This document shows positions 1 through 7,608 of a DNA stretch of 37,042 bases, piece by piece. The notes beneath the pieces are model-generated. The model was not told where the DNA came from, did not search any database, and saw only the letters and a list, made by a program, of their open reading frames with translations. The DNA is from Gemmatimonadota bacterium (GTDB lineage: Bacteria > Gemmatimonadota > Gemmatimonadetes > Gemmatimonadales > Gemmatimonadaceae). The translations under genes and the position numbers were made by a program. Each line of letters begins with the position of its first letter. The stretch's first letter is position 1. Location: positions 1 to 37,042 of the forward strand of contig JAGWYS010000007.1 of the NCBI GenBank assembly GCA_018969225.1, read 5' to 3'.

Positions 1-1
1 G

Positions 2-130
2 GGGACGATTGCGGTGGGGACGTGGGCGGATTTTGTGGTGCTTGGGGGGGAGGTGGTAGGAGGGAGGGTGGAGATGACGGTGGTGGGGGGGCGGGTGGGG
101 TACTGCCGGGCGGGAGGGTGTGGGTTGTAG
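2..130 (+). CDS. C-terminal fragment of an amidohydrolase-family protein (5' end outside window)
   Basis: An open frame enters from the left edge and ends at TAG 128-130, giving about 42 residues. It begins GTIAVGTWADFVVLGG and continues VEMTVVGGRV. The pattern G-x-I-x-x-G-x-x-A-D-x-V-V-L followed by a short strand and T-V-x-G-G-R-V is the usual end of metal-dependent amidohydrolases, where the chain returns to the small beta-sandwich domain. The catalytic barrel lies outside the window, so substrate and metal ligands cannot be judged. The last residues (YCRAGGCGL) are not typical and may be lineage-specific. The family call is an inference from this short motif only. Confidence 0.6.
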   Translation, partial: GTIAVGTWADFVVLGGEVVGGRVEMTVVGGRVGYCRAGGCGL

Positions 131-230
131 GTGGTAGGGGAGAGGGCGGATAGGTGGCAGGGCGGATAGGTGGTAGGACCGATAGGGAGTAGTTGGAGGG
201 ACGAGGCGATAGTGATTAGGGGGTGAATCC
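131..230. repeat. G-rich low-complexity spacer with GGTGGTAGG / GCGGATAGG units
   Basis: The 100 bases between the amidohydrolase stop and the next gene are purine- and G-rich. They contain loosely repeated units such as GGTGGTAGG (also near 50-60 and 780-787) and GCGGATAGGTGG (twice at about 145-170). No hairpin with a T-tract is visible. The final AGGGGGTGA at 218-226 could serve as a ribosome binding site for the GTG at 231. Confidence 0.5.
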
Positions 231-788
231 GTGGTGGTGCTGGCGATGGCGTTTGCGGCGGTGGTGAGCTGTGACGAGGGGGCGTGGCGGGAGGCGGTGG
301 GGCGCTATCGCGCGGCGCACCCGGCGGCGACGGTGCAGGACCTGTACAAGCTGGCGCACCAGGGGATCATGGGGAGCGAGCACGCGGTGCGGGACACGAC
401 GCGGGTGCGCGACTGGCTGGTGCGGGAACTGGCGGAGGTGCGCGCGGGGACGCGGCGGGGCGCGGGGTACGGCGCGGCGGTGGAGCCGCTGCCCCCCGAC
501 GGGCGGTTCGTGCGGGTGCACCTGCGCCCGTATGTCGAGCGCGGGGGATCGCCGGAAGCGTTGCTGCGGGCGTTCGTGGCCACGGCCAACACGGCGCGCG
601 GGGATACCGCGGCGTTTGCGTGCGCCGAGCGGGCGCTGGCGGGGGTGGAGGGGTTCGCGGGGTACGTCGCCGCACGGCGGCGGGAGGGGTTCCCGGCGGT
701 GCACCACTCGGCGGCGTACGAGGGGGCCTACGGGCCGGCGTACCGGGTGGTGGAAAGAAGGCGAGGGGAGAGGGTTGGTGGGTGGTAG
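231..788 (+). CDS. conserved hypothetical protein, possibly exported
   Basis: This 185-residue protein is not confidently recognised. It starts at GTG 231 (alternatives GTG 234 and ATG 246), just after an AGGGGGTGA purine stretch; an in-frame TGA at 213 rules out a longer start. Residues 2-14 are hydrophobic and end in VVSC, which resembles a lipobox, but the usual N-terminal Arg/Lys is missing, so lipidation is doubtful. The body is alpha-rich and has a distinctive stretch near residues 38-53 (DLYKLAHQGIMGSEHA) plus a His/Tyr-rich end (FPAVHHSAAYEGAYGPAY). Several buried-looking His and Glu residues could be an active site, but no function can be assigned. It stands alone, with spacers on both sides. 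Confidence 0.7.
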   Translation: MVVLAMAFAAVVSCDEGAWREAVGRYRAAHPAATVQDLYKLAHQGIMGSEHAVRDTTRVRDWLVRELAEVRAGTRRGAGYGAAVEPLPPDGRFVRVHLRPYVERGGSPEALLRAFVATANTARGDTAAFACAERALAGVEGFAGYVAARRREGFPAVHHSAAYEGAYGPAYRVVERRRGERVGGW

Positions 789-961
789 GGGTTCGTTGAA
801 GGGAGTGACAGAGGGTAGGGAATAGGGGCGAGGCAAGAGAACCTGGAGGGCGAGCCATCCAACGCCGACGCGAGCGTGCAGGTTGCGGGGTGCGGTGACA
901 GCACCAGCGGCTCGCAGGCGGGAGTGCCTCCGGTGGCTAGTGGCCGGACGTCAGGCGCCGC

Positions 962-2422
962 TCAGAGCCCCTCCGTGAGATCGCGCAGGTCCTGCGGAAG
1001 GAATCCGGCTGCCTCGCAGGCACGCCGATGGTGTGGCTCAAGCTCCGGTGCGACAGCTACGGGCTCCACTGTCCATCCGGCGAATTGCGGCATGGCGTTG
1101 CAGAAGCGCTGGACATGCCCTTTGGCCTGCCCCAAGGTGGCCACCAGACGATCGGCGGAACGCTTGCAGCTGCCAAGCCGGAGACGCCGTTCCTCCTCGT
1201 TGATGGCGACCAGGTCGATCTCGGTGTCGTGGCGATCCCACCATCCTCGCACCGTGGACGTGAGTGGAAAGTCGCCAACCCCGCGGCGACTCCGCTCCAT
1301 GTACAAGGACGCAACCAGCCGCTCGAGCCCATACCCTTCGGCCGAGGCCAGCCGCTCATCGGCCTGCTGCACCAGCCCATCCACGGGGCGGAAACTCGTG
1401 GACGCCACGGGCACGGCCAGCGCCGCCAGCCACGAGCGCAGGAAGTTGTCCCGGATGTAGAAGCGTCCATTGCGTGCGCGGGGTTTGCCAAACACGGGCT
1501 GCAGGCGCTCCACCATGCGATACCGTTCATCGAGGATCCGGAGATAGCCGCCCACCTGGTGTTCTCCGTCCGGTTCCACCGTCCGGACATGGGCCACCAA
1601 TTCGGCATTGCTGCACCCCGGGTGCGTCGCAATGTGCTTCAGCAGCAGGTCGTACCGGCCACGCAGCTCCTTGAGGAACCAGTGGTCGGCCTCCGTGCGC
1701 AGCGGGGAGCTGCTGCTGAAGAACATCTGTCGCAGCAGCGCCTGCCGGCTGGCACCCAGCACCCCCTGCTCGTGGCAGTCCCGGTAGAACTTGGGCACCC
1801 CTTCGAAGAGGTTCCAGAGGAAGAGCAGTCGCCCAGGGGTGGTGTCCGCGTGGGTCTGCAGCACCTCCAGCACCGACGCAATGTCCAGGTGCTCAAGCTC
1901 GATGGTGTCGGTGACGCGGTTGTAGAGCGGCGCGTGGCGGTCCTCCAGCAGCGCCGCCATCTCGGTGTGCAGCGATCCGAGAATGAGCAGGCCGCCGGGG
2001 ACCTCATTCGCACGCGCCGACAATCGATCAACTTCCGACTGCAACTGCGACGTGAATTCGAACAGCGCCTTGCGGTTGAAGTACTGGAACTCGTCCAGCG
2101 CCACGATCCACCCGTGTTCGCACAGGCGGCCGATGCTTCTGGCCAGGCCACGGAGGGTGGTGGGGCGCTCGTCCTCGATGCCAAACATGCCGAGGAAATC
2201 GCGCGCCGTGCCGATCACGCCGGCCGGGTCCGAATCGGGCACCTGGAGATACAACACGCGGTCACGCTGTCCCGGCCCCAGGGCCTGCTGCACCAGCGTC
2301 GTCTTCCCGATCCGGCGGCGACCGGACACCTTGACGAAAAACCATCGCTCGCGCCCGAGAATGGCCGTGAGTCGAGCGAGTTCATCACGCCGGCCGTAAA
2401 ATCCCCAGTTCGCTGTTGCCAT
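962..2422 (-). CDS. AAA-type ATPase with C-terminal DUF234-like nuclease region
   Basis: About 486 residues. The N-terminal half is a STAND/archaeal-type ATPase: F-x-G-R-x-x-E/D-L near the start, Walker A GRRRIGKTTL, and Walker B IVALDEFQYF. A winged-helix-like middle follows, then a C-terminal domain related to DUF234. That domain usually carries a PD-(D/E)xK nuclease core; here the stretch reads TEIDLVAIN...LGSCKR, so the acidic residue expected in E-x-K is Ser. I chose ATG 2422 because GGGGA lies just upstream; an in-frame TTG at 2434 is the alternative. Such ATPases are often mobile accessory genes of unclear role, possibly defence or TA-like. The gene is divergent from its neighbour and separated from it by an AT-rich promoter region. 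Confidence 0.88.
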   Translation of the reverse strand: MATANWGFYGRRDELARLTAILGRERWFFVKVSGRRRIGKTTLVQQALGPGQRDRVLYLQVPDSDPAGVIGTARDFLGMFGIEDERPTTLRGLARSIGRLCEHGWIVALDEFQYFNRKALFEFTSQLQSEVDRLSARANEVPGGLLILGSLHTEMAALLEDRHAPLYNRVTDTIELEHLDIASVLEVLQTHADTTPGRLLFLWNLFEGVPKFYRDCHEQGVLGASRQALLRQMFFSSSSPLRTEADHWFLKELRGRYDLLLKHIATHPGCSNAELVAHVRTVEPDGEHQVGGYLRILDERYRMVERLQPVFGKPRARNGRFYIRDNFLRSWLAALAVPVASTSFRPVDGLVQQADERLASAEGYGLERLVASLYMERSRRGVGDFPLTSTVRGWWDRHDTEIDLVAINEEERRLRLGSCKRSADRLVATLGQAKGHVQRFCNAMPQFAGWTVEPVAVAPELEPHHRRACEAAGFLPQDLRDLTEGL

Positions 2423-2613
2423 GGATCCCCACAAGGAAAAAACGTTTTTCTTGATGGTCTTCTTATTTGTAACCCGTTGTAATATATAAGGTAAAGTCCC
2501 ATCCAGAGGCCCGCCAAGGGGGTGCCGATCTCACGCGTGCTCCGACACCGATCGGCCCACCGGTCCCATTGCACGGCGCAGCAAACCCCCGCGCCGCGCG
2601 ATTAATTGGGGGC
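2423..2613. promoter_or_regulatory. AT-rich divergent promoter region with a 12-bp palindrome
   Basis: This spacer separates the minus-strand ATPase from the plus-strand Asp-box gene. It has the most AT-rich stretch I noticed: a perfect palindrome AAAAACGTTTTT at 2438-2449, and a direct repeat TTGTAA-cccg-TTGTAA followed by TATATAA around 2467-2491. It probably contains promoters for one or both genes, but I cannot fix a -35/-10 pair with confidence. A GGGGG run just before ATG 2614 can act as the downstream gene's ribosome binding site. Confidence 0.5.
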
Positions 2614-5600
2614 ATGCCTACCACCCGCCCCCTCCTGCTGGCCGCTGCGGCGGCCCTCCTGCTCCCTGCCGCGGCCCCGATGGCCCAGCAGTCCCCCCGC
2701 GCGCGCGGCGCCGCGCCTGACACCGGGCTCTCCGTCAGCTGGCGCAACATCGGCCCCAACCAGGCCGGGCGCATGGTGGCGGTGGCCGGTTCCACGGCCC
2801 GCCCCGACGAGTACTACATGGGCACCACCGGCGGCGGCGTCTGGAAGACCACCGATGGCGGCAAGACGGTGGTGCCGGTGACCGACGCCTACTTCGGCGG
2901 CACCATCGGCGCCATCGCGGTGCAGCAGAGCAACCCCGACGTGGTGTGGGTGGGCGGTGGCGAGACCCCCATCCGCGGCAACGTGTCGCACGGCGAGGGG
3001 GTGTGGAAGAGCACCGACGCCGGCAAGACGTGGCAGTCCATGGGGCTCAAGGAGACGCAGTACATCGCGCGCGTGCGCATCCACCCGGACAACCCGGACA
3101 TCGTGTACGTGGGCGCGCTGGGGCACGTGTTCGGCCCCAACAAGGAGCGCGGCGTCTACCGCACCACCGATGGCGGGAAGACGTGGAAGAACATCCTGTT
3201 CCGCAACGACTCCACCGGCGTGGCGGACATGATCCTGGATCCGACCAACCCGCGCACGATCTACGTCACCTTCTGGCAGGCCGGGCGCAAGCCGTGGCAG
3301 CTGGTGAGCGGCGGCATGGGGAGCGGGATCTTCAAGAGCACCGACGGCGGCGACACGTGGACGGAGATCACGCGCAACCCGGGGCTCCCGCAAAGCGGGC
3401 CGCTGGGGGCCATCGGCATCACGGTGTCCCCCGCCAAGCCCAGCCGGCTGTGGGCCATCGTGGAGCACGAGCCCAACGGCGGCGTGTACCGCAGCGACGA
3501 CGCCGGGGCCACCTGGCAGTTCATGACCGGCGACCGCAACCTGCGCCAGCGCAGCTGGTACTACAGCAAGCTGTACGCCGACCCCAAGGACACGAACGTG
3601 GTGTACGGCCCGCAGGTGAGCCCGCTGGTGTCCAAGGACGGAGGCAAGACGTTCACGCGCGGCTTCGGCGGCGGGGACAACCACGACATCTGGATCGACC
3701 CCGCCGATCCCAAGCGCATTGCCGTGGCGCACGACAACGGGCTCATCATCACCAAGGACGGCGGCACCACCAGCACGCGCGTGGCGGCGCCCACGGGGCA
3801 GTACTACCACGTGCACCTCACCAACCACTTCCCCTACCACGTCTGCGGCGCCAAGCAGGATGCCGGCAGCAGTTGCGGCCCGGTGCGCGCCGAGGCGGCC
3901 GGCGGGCGCATGGGGATGATGGCGATGATGGGGGGCGAGGGGGGAGCGCCGGCGGCGCCGGCGTCGCCGTTCAGCACCTTCTACGGGGTGGCCGGGGGCG
4001 AGTCGGGATATGTGTCCAGCAACCCGGTGGACCCGGACATCCTGTACGGCGCCAACTATGGCGGCAGCATGGACATGCTCAACCGCCGCACCGGCAAGAG
4101 CATGGCGCTGGACCCGTGGCCGCTCAACCCCATGGGGCACGACGCGGCCGACTCGAAGTTCCGCTTCCAGTGGACGTACCCCATCGTGCACTCGCCGCAC
4201 GACCCCAACACCATCTACGTGGGGTCCAACGTGGTGTTCCGCTCGCGCGACGGCGGGATGAGCTGGACGGCCATCTCGAAGGACCTCACGCGCAACGACC
4301 CGCGCACGCTGGGGGCCAGCGGCGGGCCGATCACGAAGGACCAGACGAGCGTGGAGTACTACGGCACGGTGTTCACGCTCGCCGAGTCGAAGCTGGTGAA
4401 GGGGCTCATCTGGACGGGGAGCGATGACGGCCTCCTGCACGTCACGCGCGACGGCGGGCTCACGTGGAAGAACGTGACGCCGAAGGGGCTCCCCGAGTGG
4501 ATGCGGTGGAGCATCATCGAGGCGAGCCCGCACGCGCCGGGGACCGCGTGGGTGGCGGGGAACCGCTACCAGATGGATGACTTCACGCCGTACCTGTACC
4601 GCACCACCGACTACGGCGCAACGTGGACGAAGATCACCGACGGGATCCCGGCGGACCACTTCACCCGCGCCGTCCGCGAGGACCTGCACCGGCCGGGGAT
4701 GGTGTACGCCGCCACCGAGCGGGGCGTGTGGTTGTCGTACAACAGCGGGGCGCAGTGGGAGAGCCTGCAGCGCAACCTGCCGCCGGTGCCGGTGCACGAC
4801 ATGATGCTGCGCGACGACGACCTGGCCATTGCCACGCACGGGCGGGCGTTCTGGGTGATGGAGAACCTCACGCCGCTGCGTTGGGCCAAGGATGCGGCGG
4901 CGGCGACGGCGACGCCGTTCCTGTACCAGCCGGTGCCGGTGTACCGGCTGAACGGGCAGGCGTCTCCCACCTTCACGTACCGGCTGCCGGCGGATTCGCA
5001 GGTGGTGACCTTCGAGCTGTTCGACGCCAGCGGCAAGCGGGTGGCGCGCGCGGCCAGCAACGACAGCACGCCCGCGGCGGCGCCCGGGGGCCCCGGGGGC
5101 GGGCGCTTTGGCGCCATGCCGACGCCCAAGCCGGGGACCCGGAAGGGGGTGAACCGCTTCACCATGCCCATGCGGCATGACAACGCGGTGACCTTCCGCG
5201 GGATGATCACCTGGGCGGGAAGTGGCGCCGGGCCGGCGATGGCGCCGGGGCGCTACAAGGTCGTGATGACCGTGGGGAGCGCGGCGCCGGTGGCGAAGGA
5301 GTTCGAGCTGCGCCCCGACCCGCGGAGCCCCGCGACCGCGGCCGACCTGCAGGAGCAGGTGCGCTTCGCGCTGCAGGTGCGCGACCGGATCACGCAGGCC
5401 AACGAGGGGGTGATCGAGGTGCGGAACCTCAAGCGCGACCTGGAGGACCGCACCGCGAAGATGGCGGCGGTGCCGGCGTTCGCGCCCGCGGCCAAGACGT
5501 TTGCGGCCAGGCTGTCGGTGTCGGAGGACTCGCTGTACCAGACCAGGAACCAGAGCGGGCAGGACCCGCTCAACTTCCCCATCCGGCTGAACGACCAGCT

Positions 5601-5820
5601 GGGGGGGCTGATGGGGTTCATCCTCAGCGGCGAGCGGCGCCCGCCGAAGCAGGCGTACGACGTGTACACCGTGCTGGGGGGGAAGCTGGACGGCGAGGTG
5701 GCGAAGCTGGAGAAGCTGATCGCCACGGAGCTCCCCAAGCTGAACGCGATGCTGAAGGGGGCGGGGGTGCCGGAGATTGTCCGGAGCAAGCGGGAGGGGA
5801 AGGACGCGACGCGGATGTGA
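2614..5820 (+). CDS. secreted sortilin/VPS10-like Asp-box (BNR) beta-propeller protein
   Basis: A 1068-residue exported protein. ATG 2614 follows a GGGGG purine run and begins a clear Sec signal peptide (MPTTRPLLLAAAAALLL...AQQ); the upstream in-frame start at 2569 would put a charged tail before it. The body carries at least seven Asp-box motifs of the S/T-x-D-x-G-x-T-W type (TTDGGKTW, STDAGKTW, STDGGDTW, SDDAGATW, SRDGGMSW, TRDGGLTW, TTDYGATW), as in sortilin and sialidase-like propellers. A Gly/Met/Ala-rich loop lies near residue 430, and a C-terminal region after about residue 780 looks like a beta-sandwich plus helical tail. These proteins are often annotated as glycosyl hydrolases, but no sialidase catalytic set is evident. 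A binding or scaffold role outside the cytoplasm is more likely; the ligand is unknown. Confidence 0.93.
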   Translation: MPTTRPLLLAAAAALLLPAAAPMAQQSPRARGAAPDTGLSVSWRNIGPNQAGRMVAVAGSTARPDEYYMGTTGGGVWKTTDGGKTVVPVTDAYFGGTIGAIAVQQSNPDVVWVGGGETPIRGNVSHGEGVWKSTDAGKTWQSMGLKETQYIARVRIHPDNPDIVYVGALGHVFGPNKERGVYRTTDGGKTWKNILFRNDSTGVADMILDPTNPRTIYVTFWQAGRKPWQLVSGGMGSGIFKSTDGGDTWTEITRNPGLPQSGPLGAIGITVSPAKPSRLWAIVEHEPNGGVYRSDDAGATWQFMTGDRNLRQRSWYYSKLYADPKDTNVVYGPQVSPLVSKDGGKTFTRGFGGGDNHDIWIDPADPKRIAVAHDNGLIITKDGGTTSTRVAAPTGQYYHVHLTNHFPYHVCGAKQDAGSSCGPVRAEAAGGRMGMMAMMGGEGGAPAAPASPFSTFYGVAGGESGYVSSNPVDPDILYGANYGGSMDMLNRRTGKSMALDPWPLNPMGHDAADSKFRFQWTYPIVHSPHDPNTIYVGSNVVFRSRDGGMSWTAISKDLTRNDPRTLGASGGPITKDQTSVEYYGTVFTLAESKLVKGLIWTGSDDGLLHVTRDGGLTWKNVTPKGLPEWMRWSIIEASPHAPGTAWVAGNRYQMDDFTPYLYRTTDYGATWTKITDGIPADHFTRAVREDLHRPGMVYAATERGVWLSYNSGAQWESLQRNLPPVPVHDMMLRDDDLAIATHGRAFWVMENLTPLRWAKDAAAATATPFLYQPVPVYRLNGQASPTFTYRLPADSQVVTFELFDASGKRVARAASNDSTPAAAPGGPGGGRFGAMPTPKPGTRKGVNRFTMPMRHDNAVTFRGMITWAGSGAGPAMAPGRYKVVMTVGSAAPVAKEFELRPDPRSPATAADLQEQVRFALQVRDRITQANEGVIEVRNLKRDLEDRTAKMAAVPAFAPAAKTFAARLSVSEDSLYQTRNQSGQDPLNFPIRLNDQLGGLMGFILSGERRPPKQAYDVYTVLGGKLDGEVAKLEKLIATELPKLNAMLKGAGVPEIVRSKREGKDATRM

Positions 5821-5825
5821 GGGGA

Positions 5826-5853
5826 TTGCTGGGTGGCCGTGGCGTGTTACGTT
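5826..5853 (+). promoter_or_regulatory. putative promoter of RHH/PIN module (leaderless)
   Basis: TTGCTG (5826-5831), a 16-nt spacer and TACGTT (5848-5853) resemble -35 and -10 boxes. The ATG of the RHH gene lies only 7 nt after the -10, so transcription would start at or next to the start codon and the message would lack a Shine-Dalgarno leader. GTTAC and CTTAC half-sites at 5846-5850 and 5856-5860 could be an antitoxin operator. Confidence 0.45.
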
Positions 5854-5860
5854 GTCTTAC

Positions 5861-6082
5861 ATGAAATCCGCCACGGTCACCATCCGCCTTGATGGGAAGA
5901 TGGAGCGCGAGCTGGACCGCCTCAGCCGGCAGCTTGGACGGAGCCGGAGCGAGGTGGTCCGCGACGCGCTGCGCCGGCAGCTGTCCCTGCTTCGGTTTGA
6001 GCAGCTGCGGCAGGAGTTGCTTCCCGTGGCGGAGGTGCAGGGGCTCCTCACCGACGAGGACGTGTTTCGCGACGTGTCGTGA
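5861..6082 (+). CDS. ribbon-helix-helix (CopG-type) antitoxin
   Basis: A 73-residue protein starting at ATG 5861 (MKSATVTIRLDGKMERELDRL). The first ten residues form the DNA-binding beta strand, followed by two helices with the typical GRSRSEVVRDALRRQL turn. The C-terminal tail (LLPVAEVQGLLTDEDVF) is the part expected to wrap the toxin. Its stop codon overlaps the GTG start of the PIN toxin gene, so the pair is translationally coupled. By family knowledge it neutralises the PIN ribonuclease and represses its own operon. No Shine-Dalgarno sequence is present; a -10-like TACGTT just upstream suggests a leaderless mRNA. Confidence 0.88.
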   Translation: MKSATVTIRLDGKMERELDRLSRQLGRSRSEVVRDALRRQLSLLRFEQLRQELLPVAEVQGLLTDEDVFRDVS

Positions 6083-6507
6083 GGGTGTTCCTCGACACGA
6101 ACGTGCTGATCAGTGCGTTCGCGACGCGCGGCCTGTGTGCCGACCTCATGCGGCACCTGCTCACGGAACACGAGGTGCTCACCGGCGAGGTCAACCTGGC
6201 GGAGCTTCGACGCGTGCTGCTGCACCGGTTCGGGGTTCCTGCGGCCCAGGCAGACGCGGTGGAGGAGCTGCTGCGGGATCAGGTGGTCGTTCCCGCCCCA
6301 CCCACCCTGCTCCCACTGGCCGTCCGCGATCCCGATGACGCCTGGGTGCTCGCCTCGGCCGTCGCCGGCGGCGCCGACCTGCTGGTCACGGGCGATCAGG
6401 ACCTCCTGGTGGTCGCGCCGGACGCGCCGATCCCCATCGTGACGCCGCGGGAGGCGTGGGGACGGCTGCGGGGCAACGGCGGGGCAGCCCCTCCGACACC
6501 CGGCTGA
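6079..6507 (+). CDS. PIN-domain ribonuclease toxin
   Basis: A 142-residue PIN protein of the COG1569-like group. It starts with GTG 6079 inside the antitoxin stop (GTGTCGTGA context) and reads MRVFLDTNVLISAF, where Asp is the first acidic metal ligand. Further conserved acidic positions are in TGEVNLAELRRVL (Glu), RDPDDAWVLASAVAGGADLLVTGDQDLL (D-D and the TGDxDLL motif). Together these form the Mg-binding site of PIN nucleases that cleave RNA. It is paired with the RHH antitoxin directly upstream. The C-terminal tail after about residue 130 is Gly/Pro-rich and likely disordered. The catalytic residues look intact, so an active toxin is plausible; the RNA target is unknown. Confidence 0.88.
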   Translation: MRVFLDTNVLISAFATRGLCADLMRHLLTEHEVLTGEVNLAELRRVLLHRFGVPAAQADAVEELLRDQVVVPAPPTLLPLAVRDPDDAWVLASAVAGGADLLVTGDQDLLVVAPDAPIPIVTPREAWGRLRGNGGAAPPTPG

Positions 6508-6603
6508 ACAGCGTCGCGAAGCACGGGGGGCGCCGGCGGCCATGTATGGGGCGGTGTTCTGGTTCGGGCTGGAGTGAGCCGAGGCGATTCGTAAACTGGT
6601 GTC

Positions 6604-6630
6604 TTTGGGTATTACCAGATAATATCCGGT
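6604..6630 (+). promoter_or_regulatory. AT-rich operator/-10 region directly before RHH gene
   Basis: TATTA-ccaga-TAATA (6610-6624) is a perfect 5-bp inverted repeat. The right half merges into TAATAT (6620-6625), a good -10 box that ends 5 nt before ATG 6631. The -35 is poor. The arrangement suggests a leaderless, autoregulated antitoxin promoter. Confidence 0.5.
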
Positions 6631-7014
6631 ATGACTTCTCCTTATGCGCGCATTTCCATCACGCTTCCCGCCACGGAACTCGCGGCGGCGGACCGTCTGG
6701 CGGCGCAGCAGGACCGATCGCGGAGTTGGATCGTGGCCGAGGCGATCCGGCGGTATGCGGCTGCGGTGGAGGAGGGGGCCGAACCTGGGGACCCGGATAC
6801 AGTTGCGACCAACGGCCGCGGGCTGGGTGCTTCGCGCATGGCGCAGGTGGACCGCGACCTGCGAATGACGGCGGCGGAGCGGGTGCGCGAGGCGGAGGCG
6901 GCCTCGGACGAGGTGGCGGCGATCGGGCGCCCGGGCGGCGCAATTGAGGAGCCCCGGTGGTTCGGGAGCTACGAGGAGTTCTCGGCGTGGCGGAAGGAAC
7001 GGCAGGGAATGTGA
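6631..7014 (+). CDS. ribbon-helix-helix (CopG/Arc-type) antitoxin-like protein
   Basis: 127 residues from ATG 6631. Residues 1-45 form an RHH domain: the strand ARISITLPATELAAADRLAA and the helix RSRSWIVAEAIRRYAA. The rest is acidic and Ala-rich and ends in WFGSYEEFSAWRKERQGM, a likely partner-binding tail. The -10-like TAATAT ends 5 nt before the ATG and there is no Shine-Dalgarno. The next frame, overlapping the end of this gene, is only the C-terminal remnant of a nucleotidyltransferase, so this looks like an antitoxin whose original partner has decayed. It may still regulate its own promoter or act on other modules. Confidence 0.8.
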   Translation: MTSPYARISITLPATELAAADRLAAQQDRSRSWIVAEAIRRYAAAVEEGAEPGDPDTVATNGRGLGASRMAQVDRDLRMTAAERVREAEAASDEVAAIGRPGGAIEEPRWFGSYEEFSAWRKERQGM

Positions 7015-7252
7015 GGAGTTGCTCGGTCGTGGCGTCACCATGATCGGGGACACGCCCAATGTTGATGTGCTGACTCGCGCGTGGAATGTCACGTGGGCGC
7101 AGGCCGCGCAGCAGGTCGCCGTGTTCGAGCTGGACGGGGTTCCGGTGCCGACCTTGGCGCTTGGGTTGCTGATCGAATCGAAGCGCACGGGACGCACGCA
7201 GGACCAAGCGGATATCGAGGTGCTGGAGGCGATCCAGGCGCGGCGGGGGTAG
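7010..7252 (+). pseudogene. C-terminal remnant of a nucleotidyltransferase-type toxin-like protein
   Basis: The frame overlapping the RHH stop reads CEELLGRGVTMIGDTPNVD, then VFELDGVPVPTLALGLLIESKRTGRTQDQADIEVLEAI in shorter segments. The end (gene-product consensus V-P-V-x-x-L-x-x-L-I-x-x-K-R-x-x-G-R-x-Q-D-x-A-D-I/V-E-x-L-E) is typical of small nucleotidyltransferases of the MNT/AbiEii-like groups found beside RHH proteins. The N-terminal catalytic half, with the G-G/S and D-x-D motifs, is absent: the frame begins within the RHH gene and encodes unrelated residues. ATG 7040 or TTG 7019 could start a 70-77-residue peptide. A deletion that joined the antitoxin to the toxin's end is the simplest explanation. 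Confidence 0.6.
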
Positions 7253-7608
7253 GGACCTGTTTCGCGGCGCGTGGTGAGTGGGGCCGGGGGGATGCCCGCG
7301 CGCACTCCATCTCCAGTGGTGTTATGCCGCGAGCGCGCCCATGGAGACCATGCTCGGCAAGGGGGGCGGGTCAATCTCAAATGGCAGTGCCGCAACTGGA
7401 TAGGCCGAAATTACCGCCGGCAGCCCAGTGGCCGACTCCCGTCTTGATGCGCGGCATAACATCCCGCTCGCGCGGATAATCGCCTGCGGCAGAGAAGGCC
7501 GTCCCGGGACCCCCCATGTGCGGCGGCTCCCTGCCTTGCCGACCCGCCCTGCCGACGCGCCGTGCCGGCCTGCCGTGTCGGCCCGCCCCTTAGCCGCCGA
7601 AGCGCCCC
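7253..7608. other. 356-nt non-coding spacer with 11-bp inverted repeat and GCCGACCCGCC-like repeats
   Basis: No credible gene is seen. GTTATGCCGCG (7321-7331) is repeated in inverted form as CGCGGCATAAC (7450-7460), bounding 140 bp whose inner parts are partly complementary (AAGGGGGGCGGG near 7359 with CCCGTCTT near 7439). The length and terminal inverted repeat recall an attC site or a decayed miniature element, but the ends do not match the attC core consensus well. From about 7530 to 7610 there are imperfect tandem copies of CCTGCCGAC/CGCCGTGCCGG and AGCCGCCG. Confidence 0.4.

Noticed and set aside
1028-2482. 484-codon plus-strand frame opposite the ATPase
   Set aside because: No recognisable domain, while the minus frame has Walker A and B motifs.
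2602-5178. 858-codon open frame on the minus strand
   Set aside because: It is opposite the Asp-box gene, its translation is Arg/His/Val/Pro-rich with no motif, and the plus-strand protein has a signal peptide and repeated motifs.
7321-7460. Confident integron attC call
   Set aside because: The inverted repeat ends do not fully fit the core site consensus and no integrase is visible, so it is listed only as a possibility.
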